Source of the DNA: Mycobacterium sp. | GTDB taxonomy: Bacteria > Actinomycetota > Actinomycetes > Mycobacteriales > Mycobacteriaceae | Length of the DNA stretch: 64,000 nt | Assembly: GCA_016197405.1 (NCBI GenBank) | Contig: JACPVR010000029.1 | Location: 62,001-126,000, forward strand | Reading direction: 5' to 3' | Part shown: positions 16,899 through 26,148 of the stretch, one piece after another | How the letters are laid out: each line of letters begins with the position of its first letter | Position numbering within the stretch: position 1 is the first letter of the stretch | Position numbers and translations under genes: made by a program | The notes under the pieces: model-generated | What the model was told of the DNA's origin: nothing | The model's input: only the letters and a program-made list of their open reading frames with translations | The model's database searches: none

Positions 16899-17567
16899 AT
16901 GGCGCATATCGCCGAGGATCTGCTGCTACTGCTGCTGGACAATGCCGCGGGACGTCCCGCACTCGACGACGATCGGCGCCGGCGCCTGCTCGGCGCGGCG
17001 GTTCTGCTGGACCTGGCATACACCTGCCGTATCAGGCCTTCGGAACCCGGCGACCCGGTGGCGCCGAACCGGCTCGTGGTGCTCATGGGCGGCGCGGCCC
17101 CCGATCCGGTCGCGGCTTCGGCGCTGAAGCTGTTGGCGCGCAAGCCGATCGCTGCCGCCGCGGCGATCAACAAGCTCAGCCGCACCGCCGAGCGCCAGCT
17201 CTTCGAGCAGCTCGAACTCACCGGTCAGCTGGAGACCACCCGGCTCTACACCAAGGGCATCCGACGGCAGTACGCCTGGACGCTGGTCGACCGGACCCGC
17301 CCCGCCCGTGCCCGCGCTGCGATCCTGGCGGCGGTCGCCGATTACCAGCCACCCGGGCCGTCGGCCGCGGCGATCATCACGCTGCTCCACAGTGCGGACG
17401 CCTTGGGCGCGCTGCTGTCATTCGACCCGGCCGGTTGGCAGCGGGTCAACGGCAGAGCCGGCGAAATCGCCAGCGGCAGTTGGGTCAACGAATCGCCGAC
17501 CGGGTTGCCCGAGATGAATCTGGCGGTGACGGCCGCGGTGGTCCGGGCCGCGTTGCGCGAGCCCTAG
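16899..17567 (+). CDS. GPP34 (GOLPH3-like) family protein
   Basis: 222 residues, mostly helical. The family start MAHIAEDLLLLLLD is followed by a core with LLDLAYTCRI, KPIAAAAAINKLS and TRLYTKGIRRQYAWTLVD. In eukaryotes GOLPH3 binds phosphatidylinositol 4-phosphate; actinobacterial members are numerous and of unknown function. It starts 20 bp after greA and may be co-transcribed. I do not recall it between greA and metB in M. tuberculosis, so it may be a lineage-specific gene. Confidence 0.85.
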   Translation: MAHIAEDLLLLLLDNAAGRPALDDDRRRRLLGAAVLLDLAYTCRIRPSEPGDPVAPNRLVVLMGGAAPDPVAASALKLLARKPIAAAAAINKLSRTAERQLFEQLELTGQLETTRLYTKGIRRQYAWTLVDRTRPARARAAILAAVADYQPPGPSAAAIITLLHSADALGALLSFDPAGWQRVNGRAGEIASGSWVNESPTGLPEMNLAVTAAVVRAALREP

Positions 17568-17570
17568 CCG

Positions 17571-18743
17571 CTACTGCAGCGCCTGTTCCAGGTCGCCAAG
17601 CAGATCGGCGATGTCCTCGATGCCGACCGACAGCCGAACCAGATCGTCGGGCACTTCGAGCTGTGAGCCGGCCGTCGAGGCGTGCGTCATCGCACCCGGA
17701 AGCTCGATGAGCGACTCCACCCCGCCGAGTGATTCCGCGAGGATGAAAATCTCAGTGCGCGAACATAATTGGCGTGCCGCTTCGATACCGCCGGTCATCC
17801 GCACCGAGACCATGCCGCCGAAGCCGCTCATCTGCCGGGCCGCGACCTCATGCCCGGGATGCGACGGCAGACCCGGGTAGAGCACCTGGGAGACCGCCGA
17901 ACGCCCGTCGAGGAATTCCGCTACGGCGGCGGCGTTCTCACTGTGGCGCTGCATCCGCAACGGCAGCGTCTTGAGCCCGCGCATGGTCAGGTAGGCGTCG
18001 AACGGTCCGGGCACGCCACCGGCACCGTTCTGCAGGAACGCGAACGCCGCGTCGAGTTCCTCGTCATCGGTGACCAACGCGCCGCCCACCACATCGGAAT
18101 GGCCGCCGATGTACTTGGTGGTCGAATGCAGCACGATGTCGGCACCGAGCGACAACGGCTGCTGCAACGCGGGTGAGGCGAACGTGTTGTCGACCAAGAC
18201 TTTCGCCCCGTGTTCGGTGCCCAACTCCGCGATCGCGGCGATATCGGCGATCGACAGCAGCGGGTTGGTGGGCGTCTCGACCCAGATCAGCCGTGTCTGG
18301 TCGGTCAGCGCCGCACGCACGGCATCGACATCGGACAGTGCCACCGGGGTGTGTGCGATGCCCCACTGGGTGAAGACCTTGTCGATCAGCCGGAAGGTGC
18401 CACCGTAGGCATCGTCCGGGATCACGATGTGATCACCGGGACGCAGCACCGAGCGCAGAGCACAGTCGGTTGCGGCCATCCCGGAACTGAACGCCCGGCC
18501 GTAGGTCCCGTTCTCGACGGCGGCCAGGGCAGTCTCCAGCGCCGCCCGGGTGGGGTTGCCGGTCCGGGCGTATTCGAATCCGCCGCGCAGCCCACCGACA
18601 CCGTCCTGGGCGAATGTCGAGCTGGCGTAGATCGGCGCATTGACGGCACCGGTCGCGGGGTCCGGCCGGTAACCTGCGTGGATCGCTCTGGTCGCCGGGC
18701 CCATGGCCCGGTGTGCGTCGGCACGGCTGCGCTGCTCACTCAT
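17571..18743 (-). CDS. metB: Cystathionine gamma-synthase/lyase
   Basis: 390 residues from MSEQRSRADA at 18743. The longer frame to 18860 overlaps the RDD gene and is rejected. A fold-type I PLP enzyme: SSGMAATDCAL, the PLP lysine in LHSTTKYIGGHSD (Lys210), and ESLGGVESLIELP. It joins O-acyl-homoserine with cysteine to cystathionine, or runs the lyase direction making cysteine. Together with cbs (2.9 kb away on the same strand) it completes transsulfuration. It corresponds to Rv1079. Confidence 0.93.
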   Translation of the reverse strand: MSEQRSRADAHRAMGPATRAIHAGYRPDPATGAVNAPIYASSTFAQDGVGGLRGGFEYARTGNPTRAALETALAAVENGTYGRAFSSGMAATDCALRSVLRPGDHIVIPDDAYGGTFRLIDKVFTQWGIAHTPVALSDVDAVRAALTDQTRLIWVETPTNPLLSIADIAAIAELGTEHGAKVLVDNTFASPALQQPLSLGADIVLHSTTKYIGGHSDVVGGALVTDDEELDAAFAFLQNGAGGVPGPFDAYLTMRGLKTLPLRMQRHSENAAAVAEFLDGRSAVSQVLYPGLPSHPGHEVAARQMSGFGGMVSVRMTGGIEAARQLCSRTEIFILAESLGGVESLIELPGAMTHASTAGSQLEVPDDLVRLSVGIEDIADLLGDLEQALQ

Positions 18744-18766
18744 GTCACCGAGCCTAATCGCCCGGG

Positions 18767-19273
18767 TCAGCGGTCCGGCACGCACACCGTGGACATCATC
18801 TTGTCGGCCAGGGTCTGACGTTTGGAATCCCACAGCGGGAAAAGAAAGCCGACCCAGCACGGGAGCGCGTCGAGGATATGCGCCAACTGGCGCACTATCG
18901 ACCTGCCGAAACCGACGGGCTGCCAGGTCTTTTCACTGAGCACGACGAATCCGAGCAGGGACTTGCCGATGCTGCGGCCCGTGCGGCCCTGCCGGTAGCC
19001 GATATTCCACAGCAGGAAGGCCAGCGCGATCAGCGCGCTGATCGGGACCGCGAGCTGGCCCGCGGTGGTGGCGCCGCTGGAGCACAGCGGAGCGATGTCG
19101 TACGGGGAGGGATCCGGCAGACACGCCTTGTCGCGGTCGCCCAGCAGCACACCCCAGCCGATGACGGTGACGACGAACACCGGCAGACCGTCGACCACCG
19201 CGGCCAGCACCCGCCTGATCCACCCGGCGTAGGACTTTCGGGGCAGCACCTGCGGTGTGGCACCGACGACCAT
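18767..19273 (-). CDS. RDD family membrane protein, copy without proline-rich head
   Basis: 168 residues with three or four membrane segments. RDD features: PRKSYAGWIRRVLAAVVDGLP, GYRQGRTGRSIGKSLLGFVVLSEKTWQPVGF and RQTLADKMMSTVCV. It is plainly a paralogue of the next gene (19380-20051) and probably arose by tandem duplication. Transport or membrane-stress roles are proposed for RDD proteins but not established here. Confidence 0.85.
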   Translation of the reverse strand: MVVGATPQVLPRKSYAGWIRRVLAAVVDGLPVFVVTVIGWGVLLGDRDKACLPDPSPYDIAPLCSSGATTAGQLAVPISALIALAFLLWNIGYRQGRTGRSIGKSLLGFVVLSEKTWQPVGFGRSIVRQLAHILDALPCWVGFLFPLWDSKRQTLADKMMSTVCVPDR

Positions 19274-19379
19274 CAGTCCTCCTCGCGGACCATCCTGGGT
19301 TGCGGCCCGTCGGTGGCCACAATACGGCGACGCCGGCCCGCGACCGAGAAGTCAGCGGACCGGCGCGCGATCGAGGTAC

Positions 19380-20051
19380 TCAGGGGTTGGTGGGTAGACA
19401 GACCGTCGTCATGATCTTGTCGGCCAACGTCTGCCGCTTGGCGTCCCACAGCGGGAACAGGTAGCCGATGTAGCAGATCAGGCCGTCGATGATGTGGGCC
19501 AGCTGGCGCACGACGGACAGGCCGAATCCGATCGGCTGGCCGGTCTTCTCGCTGACCACCTTGAACTTCATGATGCCCTTGCCGATGCTCGACCCGGTGG
19601 TGCCCTGGCGGTAGCCGTAGTTCCAGACCAGGTACGCCAGGCCGATGAGGGCCGACAGTGTCACCGCCGCGACGCCCAGCGACGAGTTGCCGGTGGCGCA
19701 GAACTCACCGAGGTCGTACTCGGAGGTGTCGCTGACGCACGCGGTCTCCTGCGTCGCCAGCTCGATGCCGTATCCGATGCCCACGATGATGGCGTACGGG
19801 ATGTAGTCGATGATCCAGGCCAGCACCCGGGTCAGCCAGGGCGTGTAGGACTCTTTGGGCAGCGGCGGGATCGCCAGGCCGGGCGCCGCGGGCGCGTAGC
19901 CACCACCCGGAGGCGGCGGGGGCGGATATCCCCCGCCGGCGGGCGGCGGAGGCGGGTAGCCACCACCCGGAGGGGGCGGCGGCGGATAGTTCCCACCGGG
20001 CGGCGGGGGCGGGTAGTTCCCCGGAGGCGGTCCTGGTGGTTGTTCGGTCAT
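19380..20051 (-). CDS. pra: Pra-like RDD membrane protein with Pro/Gly-rich repeats
   Basis: 223 residues from MTEQPPGPPPG at 20051. Residues 5-60 are repeats of the form PPPPPGGGY. An RDD domain of four membrane segments follows, nearly parallel to the neighbouring gene (YRQGTTGSSIGKGIMKFKVVSEKTGQPIGFG). It matches the proline-rich antigen homologue Pra (Rv1078) in architecture and position between metB and cbs. The repeats probably lie outside the membrane as a flexible arm. Confidence 0.88.
   Translation of the reverse strand: MTEQPPGPPPGNYPPPPPGGNYPPPPPPGGGYPPPPPAGGGYPPPPPPGGGYAPAAPGLAIPPLPKESYTPWLTRVLAWIIDYIPYAIIVGIGYGIELATQETACVSDTSEYDLGEFCATGNSSLGVAAVTLSALIGLAYLVWNYGYRQGTTGSSIGKGIMKFKVVSEKTGQPIGFGLSVVRQLAHIIDGLICYIGYLFPLWDAKRQTLADKIMTTVCLPTNP
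19899..20032 (-). repeat. Tandem repeat encoding Pro/Gly/Tyr units of Pra
   Basis: At least five degenerate units of about 27-36 bp encode PPPPPGGGY-type segments. Copy number is likely to vary between strains. Confidence 0.75.
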
Positions 20052-20154
20052 GATGCGCCTTCCACTCAAACGCGGTTCAGCTGATACGAAGCGGACTCAC
20101 AATAACTGAACAGCCCGCAAAAACGCGCGTCATCAGCGCAAACAAAATGGCATC

Positions 20155-20179
20155 GGAATTCGGCGGCAAACCGAATTCC
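20155..20179 (-). terminator. Hairpin terminator after cbs
   Basis: GGAATTCGG (20155-20163) and CCGAATTCC (20171-20179) form a perfect 9-bp stem with a 7-nt loop. On the minus strand a T-rich run (ATTTTGTTTG, about 20142-20151) follows shortly after the stem, fitting the 3' end of cbs. Confidence 0.55.
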
Positions 20180-20236
20180 CGGTGTACCGGCTATTTGCGA
20201 TGTCAAATTGATGCGACAATGTCGCGGCGTTCGCGG

Positions 20237-21631
20237 CTATTTGCGTCGCGGCGGCTCCGACAGGAATCCCAGCAGGTCACTGCGGGTTATCAGACCGACG
20301 GGCTTACCGTCTTCCACGACCATGGCCGCATCCCATTCGCGCAGAGTCTTCGCTGCCGCGCCGACGAGTTCGCCGGAACCGATCAGCGGCAAAGCCGGAC
20401 TCATATGTTCCGAAACCGCGTCGGCGAGCTTGGCGCGACCTTCGAAGACCGCCGAGAGCAATTCGCGTTCGGACACGCTGCCCGCGACCTCACCGGCCAT
20501 GACGGGCGGTTCGGCACCGACGACGGGCATCTGCGAAACACCGTATTCGCGCAGGATCGTGATGGCGTCGCGGACCGTCTCCGACGGGTGGGTGTGCACC
20601 AGGTCGGGTAGCGCACCGGACTTGCCGCGCAGCACATCGCCGACGGTCGGCTCCGACACCGAGCCGTCGAGCCGGTTGCGCAGAAATCCGTAGGACGACA
20701 TCCAGCCGTCGTTGAAGATCTTCGACAGGTAACCCCGACCGCCGTCCGGCAGCAGCACCACCACCACCGAATCGGGACCGGCCTTCTGCGCCACCTCGAT
20801 CGCGGCGACGACGGCCATCCCGCAGGACCCGCCGACCAGCAGCGCCTCTTCCCGGGCCAGCCGACGCGTCATATCGAAGGAGTCCGCGTCGGAGACGGCG
20901 ATGATCTCGTCGGGCACCGTCGGGTCGTATGCGCTCGGCCAGAAGTCCTCGCCGACACCCTCGACCAGGTAGGGCCGCCCGGTGCCACCGGAGTAGACCG
21001 ACCCCTCGGGGTCGGCGCCCACGATGGTCACCTTTCCGCCGGACTTCTCCTTGAGGTAGCGGCCGGTGCCGGTGATGGTGCCCCCGGTGCCGACGCCGGC
21101 GACGAAATGCGTCACGGTGCCGTCGGTATCGGCCCAGATCTCCGGGCCGGTCGTCTCGTAGTGACTGTCCGGGCCGTTGGGGTTGGAGTACTGGTCGGGC
21201 TTCCAGGCGCCGTCGATTTCCTCCACCAGCCGGTTGGAGACGCTGTAGTAGGAGTCCGGGTGTTCGGGGGCGACCGCCGTGGGGCACACAACGACCTCGG
21301 CGCCGTAGGCGCGCAACACGTTCTGCTTGTCCTCGCTGACCTTGTCGGGGCAGACGAAGACGCAGTTGTAGCCGCGCTGCTGGGCCACCAGGGCCAGCCC
21401 GACACCGGTGTTGCCGGAGGTCGGTTCGACGATCGTCCCACCCGGTTTGAGCAGCCCTTCGGCTTCGGCGGCGTCGATCATCTTGATCGCGATGCGGTCC
21501 TTGCTGCTGCCGCCGGGGTTGAGGTATTCGATCTTGGCCACGACCCTGCCCGCGCCCGGCGGAACGACAGATGTCAGTTCGACGAGTGGGGTGTTGCCGA
21601 TGAGTTCACTGATATGCCGCGCGATCCGCAT
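20237..21631 (-). CDS. cbs: Cystathionine beta-synthase
   Basis: 464 residues from MRIARHISEL at 21631, the length expected for Rv1077. The catalytic domain holds the PLP lysine in NPGGSSKDR (Lys44), the phosphate loop region EPTSGNTGVGLA, and GTGGTITGTGRY. From about residue 335 two CBS domains follow (VGDVLRGK..., then MSPALPLIGSGE...), which regulate such enzymes by nucleotide or S-adenosylmethionine binding. It condenses homocysteine with serine. With MetB it feeds cysteine synthesis. Confidence 0.95.
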   Translation of the reverse strand: MRIARHISELIGNTPLVELTSVVPPGAGRVVAKIEYLNPGGSSKDRIAIKMIDAAEAEGLLKPGGTIVEPTSGNTGVGLALVAQQRGYNCVFVCPDKVSEDKQNVLRAYGAEVVVCPTAVAPEHPDSYYSVSNRLVEEIDGAWKPDQYSNPNGPDSHYETTGPEIWADTDGTVTHFVAGVGTGGTITGTGRYLKEKSGGKVTIVGADPEGSVYSGGTGRPYLVEGVGEDFWPSAYDPTVPDEIIAVSDADSFDMTRRLAREEALLVGGSCGMAVVAAIEVAQKAGPDSVVVVLLPDGGRGYLSKIFNDGWMSSYGFLRNRLDGSVSEPTVGDVLRGKSGALPDLVHTHPSETVRDAITILREYGVSQMPVVGAEPPVMAGEVAGSVSERELLSAVFEGRAKLADAVSEHMSPALPLIGSGELVGAAAKTLREWDAAMVVEDGKPVGLITRSDLLGFLSEPPRRK

Positions 21632-21695
21632 GCCTACATCTTCGCTCAGGTCCCGACCTGTCGATGATGCGGGGAGCCGCGGCCCGTTCGGGCGG

Positions 21696-22760
21696 TTACC
21701 CGGTGGCCTCGCGGATGTACTCGCCGATCTGGCGCAGCGACCGATTCGCCTCCGGCACGATCGGCGCCGCCAGTTGGAAATCGTGGATCTGGCCACGCCA
21801 GACCCGTACCTCGGCGGGCACTCCGGCGGCCGCCAGCCGGCGGGCGGCGAGCCGGGCGTCGTGCAGCAGCACCTCGGATCCGGACACGTGAATCAGGGTG
21901 CGAGGAAGGCCGGGCTCGATATGGTCCAGCGGCTCATAAATGTGCTCCGGCTGACCGTCGACGACGTTCCTGGCGGCTGCTCTGGCAACCAATCCCAGGA
22001 GCGCGTCGAAAGCCTTCGGCGGGAACATCGCATCGGTGTGGATATTGGGGTGGGCCAGCTTGGGCTCTTTTGCCAACTGCAGCAGCGGCGAGATCGCGAC
22101 CAGCGCGGCGGGCTCTTCGTGGGCGGCCTGCAGCCGCTGCGCCAGCGTCAACGCCAGGTAGCCGCCGGCCGAGTCACCGGCCAGCACGATCTGTTCGGGG
22201 GCGTAGCCACGTAACCGCAGCCAGCGGTAGGCGTCGTGGCAGTCGTCGACGGCCATGCCGACGCTGTGCTTGGGGATCAGCCGGTAGTTGACCACCAGGA
22301 CCGGGGAATCGGCGTACTTCGACAGGGCCGCCGCGATCCGGCTGTGCGAGTTCACCCCGCAGGTCAGAAAGGCGCCTCCGTGCATGTAGAGCACCACGCG
22401 GCGTTTGCCGTCGGCGGGCAGCACACCGGGGGCTCGGACCAGTTGGGCCTCGGCGTTCGGCAAACCGATGGTGGCGCGGATGGTGCCCGTCGCCGGCGCG
22501 AGGGCGCGGGCCGCGAAATCGAGCACGCCCCAGGGCCAGGGCAGATGGGGAACGTAGCTGGCGGCGGCCAGGGTGGGCCGCACCGTCAGCCGGCAGGTCA
22601 GCGACGCCAGCCGGCCCATAAGGCTCGTACCAGTCTCGACGACCTCGACCGGGGCGCCGTCGCTGACCGGGAACTTGCGCGGCCGGACCGGCGGGCGAAC
22701 GGGGTGTGCCGCGCCGATGTGCTCGCGCGGTGAACCGGAAACCTTGCTCGGTGCAGTCAT
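21696..22760 (-). CDS. lipU: Alpha/beta-hydrolase, hormone-sensitive-lipase family (LipU-like)
   Basis: 354 residues, somewhat longer than the roughly 300 I recall for Rv1076. HSL-family motifs: HGGAFLTCG (oxyanion hole), the nucleophile elbow GDSAGG, Asp region HVSGSEVLLHDA, and His region RGQIHDFQ. It probably hydrolyses short acyl esters or lipids. The first 50 or so residues are an extra basic, Pro-rich head with no signal peptide. The ATG has a GGGAG ribosome binding site. It is divergent from the SGNH gene and followed 64 bp later by cbs. Confidence 0.9.
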   Translation of the reverse strand: MTAPSKVSGSPREHIGAAHPVRPPVRPRKFPVSDGAPVEVVETGTSLMGRLASLTCRLTVRPTLAAASYVPHLPWPWGVLDFAARALAPATGTIRATIGLPNAEAQLVRAPGVLPADGKRRVVLYMHGGAFLTCGVNSHSRIAAALSKYADSPVLVVNYRLIPKHSVGMAVDDCHDAYRWLRLRGYAPEQIVLAGDSAGGYLALTLAQRLQAAHEEPAALVAISPLLQLAKEPKLAHPNIHTDAMFPPKAFDALLGLVARAAARNVVDGQPEHIYEPLDHIEPGLPRTLIHVSGSEVLLHDARLAARRLAAAGVPAEVRVWRGQIHDFQLAAPIVPEANRSLRQIGEYIREATG

Positions 22761-22962
22761 TTCAGCACTCCCCTACGTCGTTGTAGCGGCTTGTCCACCG
22801 GGCGTTCAGCTAACGTCCAGCCAACTTCGGTAACTTAGCTTGGCATCTCTTAGAGTTTCAACAAATGACAATTTCGAATTGATTCCTGATCTGAGATCTC
22901 ATCGTGACCCGCCCACGTGGAACGCAGCCGTTGCGGAACACGACTAGCCCGGCGCGGCCGCC

Positions 22963-22968
22963 TAAACT
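22963..22968 (+). promoter_or_regulatory. -10 box of leaderless SGNH hydrolase gene
   Basis: TAAACT is followed by 7 nt and the GTG at 22976. Confidence 0.6.
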
Positions 22969-22975
22969 GGGCGGC

Positions 22976-23911
22976 GTGGCTAGACGGTCCGGACTGGCGC
23001 TGCTCGGCGCGGGCGTACTGGCATCCTCGGTGCTCGGGACCCGCAATCTGCTCACCTGGCAGGCCGTCCGCGCCCGGCAGGTCATCCCCAAATCCTGGGA
23101 TGTACCACCTCGTGCCGACGGCGTGTACGCCCCGGGCGGCGGCCCGGTCCAACGCTGGGAACGCGGCGTGCCGTTCGATCTGCACCTGATGGTCTTCGGT
23201 GATTCCACGGCCACCGGGTACGGCTGCAAGACGGCCGACGAGGTTCCCGGTGTCGTGATCAGCCGCGGTCTGTCCGAGAACTCCGGTAAGCGAATCCGGT
23301 TGAGCACCAAGGCAATTGTCGGCGCCACCTCCAAAGGACTGGCAGGCCAGGTCGACGCGATGTTTGTGGCCGGCCCGCCGCCGGACGCCGCGGTCATCAT
23401 GATCGGCGCCAACGACATCACCGCCCTCAACGGCATCCCACAGTCGGCTCGGCGGCTCGGCGATGCCGTCAAGCGGCTGCGCGCCAGCGGTGCGGTGGTG
23501 GTCGTGGGAACGTGCCCGGACTTCGGTGTCATCACCGCGATTCCGCAGCCGCTGCGCTGGTTCACCCGCAGCCTGGGTCTGCGACTGGCCCGCGCGCAGG
23601 CCGTCACGGTGCGATCCGCAGGCGGTGTTCCGGTGCCGCTGGCCGATCTGCTGACACCGGAGTTCATGCAGCAGCCCGAGGTGCTGTTCTCCGACGATAT
23701 GTTCCACCCGTCGGCCGCCGGTTATTCACTGGCCGCCCAGCAGCTGCTCCCCGCTCTGACCCACGCGCTCGGCGAAAGCACCGAGGAGCTGCCGTGGTTG
23801 TCGAAGGCCGCCGAGAACCGCTCGCTGGGCACCCGCCTGCGGATGCTGGCCCGCCGCTGGCCGCGCCGCACGACAGGGGTGCCCGCGCCCCTCGTCGTGA
23901 CCGCGAGCTAG
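22976..23911 (+). CDS. SGNH/GDSL-type esterase (Rv1075c-like)
   Basis: 311 residues from GTG at 22976, chosen because a -10 box lies 7 nt before it and the upstream ATG region lies beyond the promoter. An N-terminal hydrophobic segment (about 5-22) anchors or exports it. Block I GDSTATGYG contains the nucleophile Ser, GANDITAL is the Asn block, and DDMFHPSAAGY supplies the catalytic Asp and His. M. tuberculosis Rv1075c is a cell-envelope esterase of this family. Confidence 0.9.
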   Translation: MARRSGLALLGAGVLASSVLGTRNLLTWQAVRARQVIPKSWDVPPRADGVYAPGGGPVQRWERGVPFDLHLMVFGDSTATGYGCKTADEVPGVVISRGLSENSGKRIRLSTKAIVGATSKGLAGQVDAMFVAGPPPDAAVIMIGANDITALNGIPQSARRLGDAVKRLRASGAVVVVGTCPDFGVITAIPQPLRWFTRSLGLRLARAQAVTVRSAGGVPVPLADLLTPEFMQQPEVLFSDDMFHPSAAGYSLAAQQLLPALTHALGESTEELPWLSKAAENRSLGTRLRMLARRWPRRTTGVPAPLVVTAS

Positions 23912-23973
23912 CGTCGTACCCATATTTCCGGACCCCCGTCCCGGACACGCACGGAATCTCCCAAGGAGTTGTC

Positions 23974-25191
23974 ATGCCCGAAGCCGTCATCGTCTCCGTC
24001 GCACGCTCGCCCATCGGCCGCGCCATGAAGGGTTCGCTGGCCAGCATGCGGCCCGACGATCTGGCCGCCCAGATGGTCCGCGCCGCGCTGGACAAGGTGC
24101 CCGCGCTGGACCCACGCGATATCGACGATCTGATGATGGGCTGCGCGCAGCCCGCCGGTGAGGCCGGTTACAACATCGCCCGCGCGGTTGCCGTCGAGCT
24201 CGGTTACGACTTCCTGCCCGGCACCACGGTGAACCGCTACTGCTCGTCGTCGTTGCAGACCACCCGGATGGCCTTCCACGCGATCAAGGCCGGCGAGGGC
24301 CACGCCTTCATCTCCGCCGGTGTCGAGACGGTGTCGCGTTTCGGCATCGGTGCCGCGGACGGCGCACCCAACAGCAAGAACGCCTTGTTCGACGAGGCGC
24401 AGGCCCGTACCGCCAAGCAGGCCGAAGGCGCCACCGACTGGCATGACCCGCGCGAGGACGGCAACATCCCGGACGTCTACATCGCGATGGGCCAGACCGC
24501 CGAGAACGTCGCGCTCTACACCGGTATCAGCCGCGAGGAGCAGGACCGCTGGGGTGTGCGCAGCCAGAACCGTGCCGAGGACGCCATTAAGAGCGGTTTC
24601 TTCGAGCGCGAGATCGTCCCGGTGACGCTGCCGGACGGCACCGTCGTCTCCACCGACGACGGCCCGCGCGCGGGCACCACCTACGAGGGCATCTCCCAGC
24701 TCAAGCCGGTCTTCCGGCCCAATGGCACGGTGACGGCGGGTAACGCCTGCCCGCTCAACGACGGTGCCGCCGCCGTGGTCATCATGAGCGACACCAAGGC
24801 CAAGGAACTGGGCCTGACGCCGCTGGCGCGCATCGTGTCCACCGGTGTCAGCGGCCTGTCGCCGGAGATCATGGGCCTGGGTCCGATCGAGGCCATCAAG
24901 AAGGCGCTGGCGAATGCGGGCAAGACGATCTCCGATATCGACCTGGTCGAGATCAATGAGGCGTTCGCGGTCCAGGTGATCGGTTCGGCCCGCGAACTCG
25001 GTATCGACGAGGACAAGCTCAACGTCTCCGGCGGTGCGATCGCCCTAGGCCATCCGTTCGGTATGACCGGCGCCCGGATCACCGCCACCCTGCTGAACAA
25101 CCTGCAGTCGCACGACAAGCAGTTCGGCATCGAGTCGATGTGCGTCGGCGGCGGCCAGGGCATGGCGATGGTGCTGGAGCGGCTCGCCTAG
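23974..25191 (+). CDS. fadA3: Acetyl-CoA acyltransferase (beta-ketothiolase)
   Basis: 405 residues from ATG at 23974 with ribosome binding site AAGGAG. Cys90 in VNRYCSSSLQT is the acyl-accepting residue; ALGHPFGMTGAR holds the active-site His and CVGGGQGMAM the second Cys. It carries out the last step of fatty acid beta-oxidation, releasing acetyl-CoA. It matches the position of Rv1074c. The 59-bp palindromic repeat begins 11 bp after its stop and probably ends its transcript. Confidence 0.95.
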   Translation: MPEAVIVSVARSPIGRAMKGSLASMRPDDLAAQMVRAALDKVPALDPRDIDDLMMGCAQPAGEAGYNIARAVAVELGYDFLPGTTVNRYCSSSLQTTRMAFHAIKAGEGHAFISAGVETVSRFGIGAADGAPNSKNALFDEAQARTAKQAEGATDWHDPREDGNIPDVYIAMGQTAENVALYTGISREEQDRWGVRSQNRAEDAIKSGFFEREIVPVTLPDGTVVSTDDGPRAGTTYEGISQLKPVFRPNGTVTAGNACPLNDGAAAVVIMSDTKAKELGLTPLARIVSTGVSGLSPEIMGLGPIEAIKKALANAGKTISDIDLVEINEAFAVQVIGSARELGIDEDKLNVSGGAIALGHPFGMTGARITATLLNNLQSHDKQFGIESMCVGGGQGMAMVLERLA

Positions 25192-25202
25192 GTTTTCCGT
25201 TC

Positions 25203-25261
25203 GAGACTGCGCTCCCTGCGAAGAAGTGCGAGTAGACCTCGCGGGGAGCGCAGTCTCAACG
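25203..25261. repeat. 59-bp palindromic repeat, copy A
   Basis: The element starts GAGACTGCGCTCCC and ends GGGAGCGCAGTCTCAACG. The outer 14 bases of each arm pair perfectly around a loop holding GAAGAAGTGCGAG. Copy B (26149-26207) has the same orientation and differs at about four positions. The stop codon of the DUF559 gene (25256-25258) lies inside this copy. Confidence 0.9.
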
Positions 25262-26089
25262 TGGCCATGCGCGCTTGACCCGGCGAATGATGTCGGGTTC
25301 GCGATCACCGGCGACGACGCGTAGAAGTCGCCAGCCGCGTTCCGCTATCTCGTCGAGCCGCCGGATGTCTGTGACGTACTGACGCCGGTCCGACCGATGT
25401 TGCTCGCCGTCGTACTCCACCGCGAGCATCACCTCCTGCCAACCCATGTCCAGGTAGTAACGCGGATAGCCGTCCGGCCCTGGGACCGGGATCTGGGTCT
25501 GCGGTCTCGGAAACCCCGCGTCGATCAGCAGAAGTCGCAGCCACGTCTCCTTCGGTGATTGCGCACCGGTGTCGACGAGCTCGAGGACATCGGGAAGTCT
25601 TCTCAAACCCCGGACATGCCAATGCCGTTCGGCAAGCGCGAGAATGTCGGCGGTCTTCAGTCCGGTGACACGAGACAGCGCATCCAATCTCGCGACCGCA
25701 TCGCGGACCGGCCCGCGCCGGGCCAAATCGAACGCGGTGCGCTCCGGCGTCGTCACCATCAGTCCGCGGACCGACTGGATCTCGTCGTCGAGCACCGTGT
25801 CGTTGCGGGTGATCACGCCGTGCGGCGCCCGATGATTCGGCCAGATCAGTTCGACGGCAGTGTCATCGCCTACCCACTTCGCGCCGTGTAGTGCCGAAGC
25901 GGCCAGACCGGACACGACACCTTCCCGACGAGACCACAGCCAGGCGGCTTCTGCCCGTTCGGCAAGCCCCGGCGATGTTCGTGCCGGGACGTAGACGCCC
26001 GGCAGCAGCCGTCGGCAATAGCGGCGCAGCTCATAGGGTGTCACCGCACCGGCGGCCAGCGCTTCGGCTCCGATGAACGGTCCGTGCAT
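25256..26089 (-). CDS. DUF559 nuclease-like protein with AbiEi-type N-terminus
   Basis: 277 residues from MHGPFIGAEALAAG at 26089; a start at 26137 is possible. The N-terminal part (about 10-110: VTPYELRRYCRRLLPGVYVPA, SGLAASALHGA) resembles the winged-helix AbiEi antitoxin-like domains. The C-terminal part is a DUF559/Vsr-like PD-(D/E)xK nuclease fold: YYLDMGWQEVMLAVEYDGEQHR, then DIRRLDEIAERGWRLLRV. Such proteins are multi-copy in mycobacteria and of unknown role. The gene is bracketed by two direct copies of a 59-bp palindrome, its stop codon lies in one, and I do not recall it in the M. tuberculosis order. It may be a moved unit. Confidence 0.82.
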   Translation of the reverse strand: MHGPFIGAEALAAGAVTPYELRRYCRRLLPGVYVPARTSPGLAERAEAAWLWSRREGVVSGLAASALHGAKWVGDDTAVELIWPNHRAPHGVITRNDTVLDDEIQSVRGLMVTTPERTAFDLARRGPVRDAVARLDALSRVTGLKTADILALAERHWHVRGLRRLPDVLELVDTGAQSPKETWLRLLLIDAGFPRPQTQIPVPGPDGYPRYYLDMGWQEVMLAVEYDGEQHRSDRRQYVTDIRRLDEIAERGWRLLRVVAGDREPDIIRRVKRAWPR

Positions 26090-26148
26090 GCGGCGGACGC
26101 TGCCACAAAGCTCGCCGACGACCCGTCGTCCATCCACACCCCGTCATT

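Noticed and set aside
18744..18860. Longer N-terminus for metB
   Set aside because: The extension would overlap the RDD gene on the same strand and does not resemble any cystathionine gamma-synthase start.
20052..20154. SAM or cobalamin riboswitch near metB/pra/cbs
   Set aside because: No matching conserved boxes; only a terminator-like hairpin after cbs is visible.
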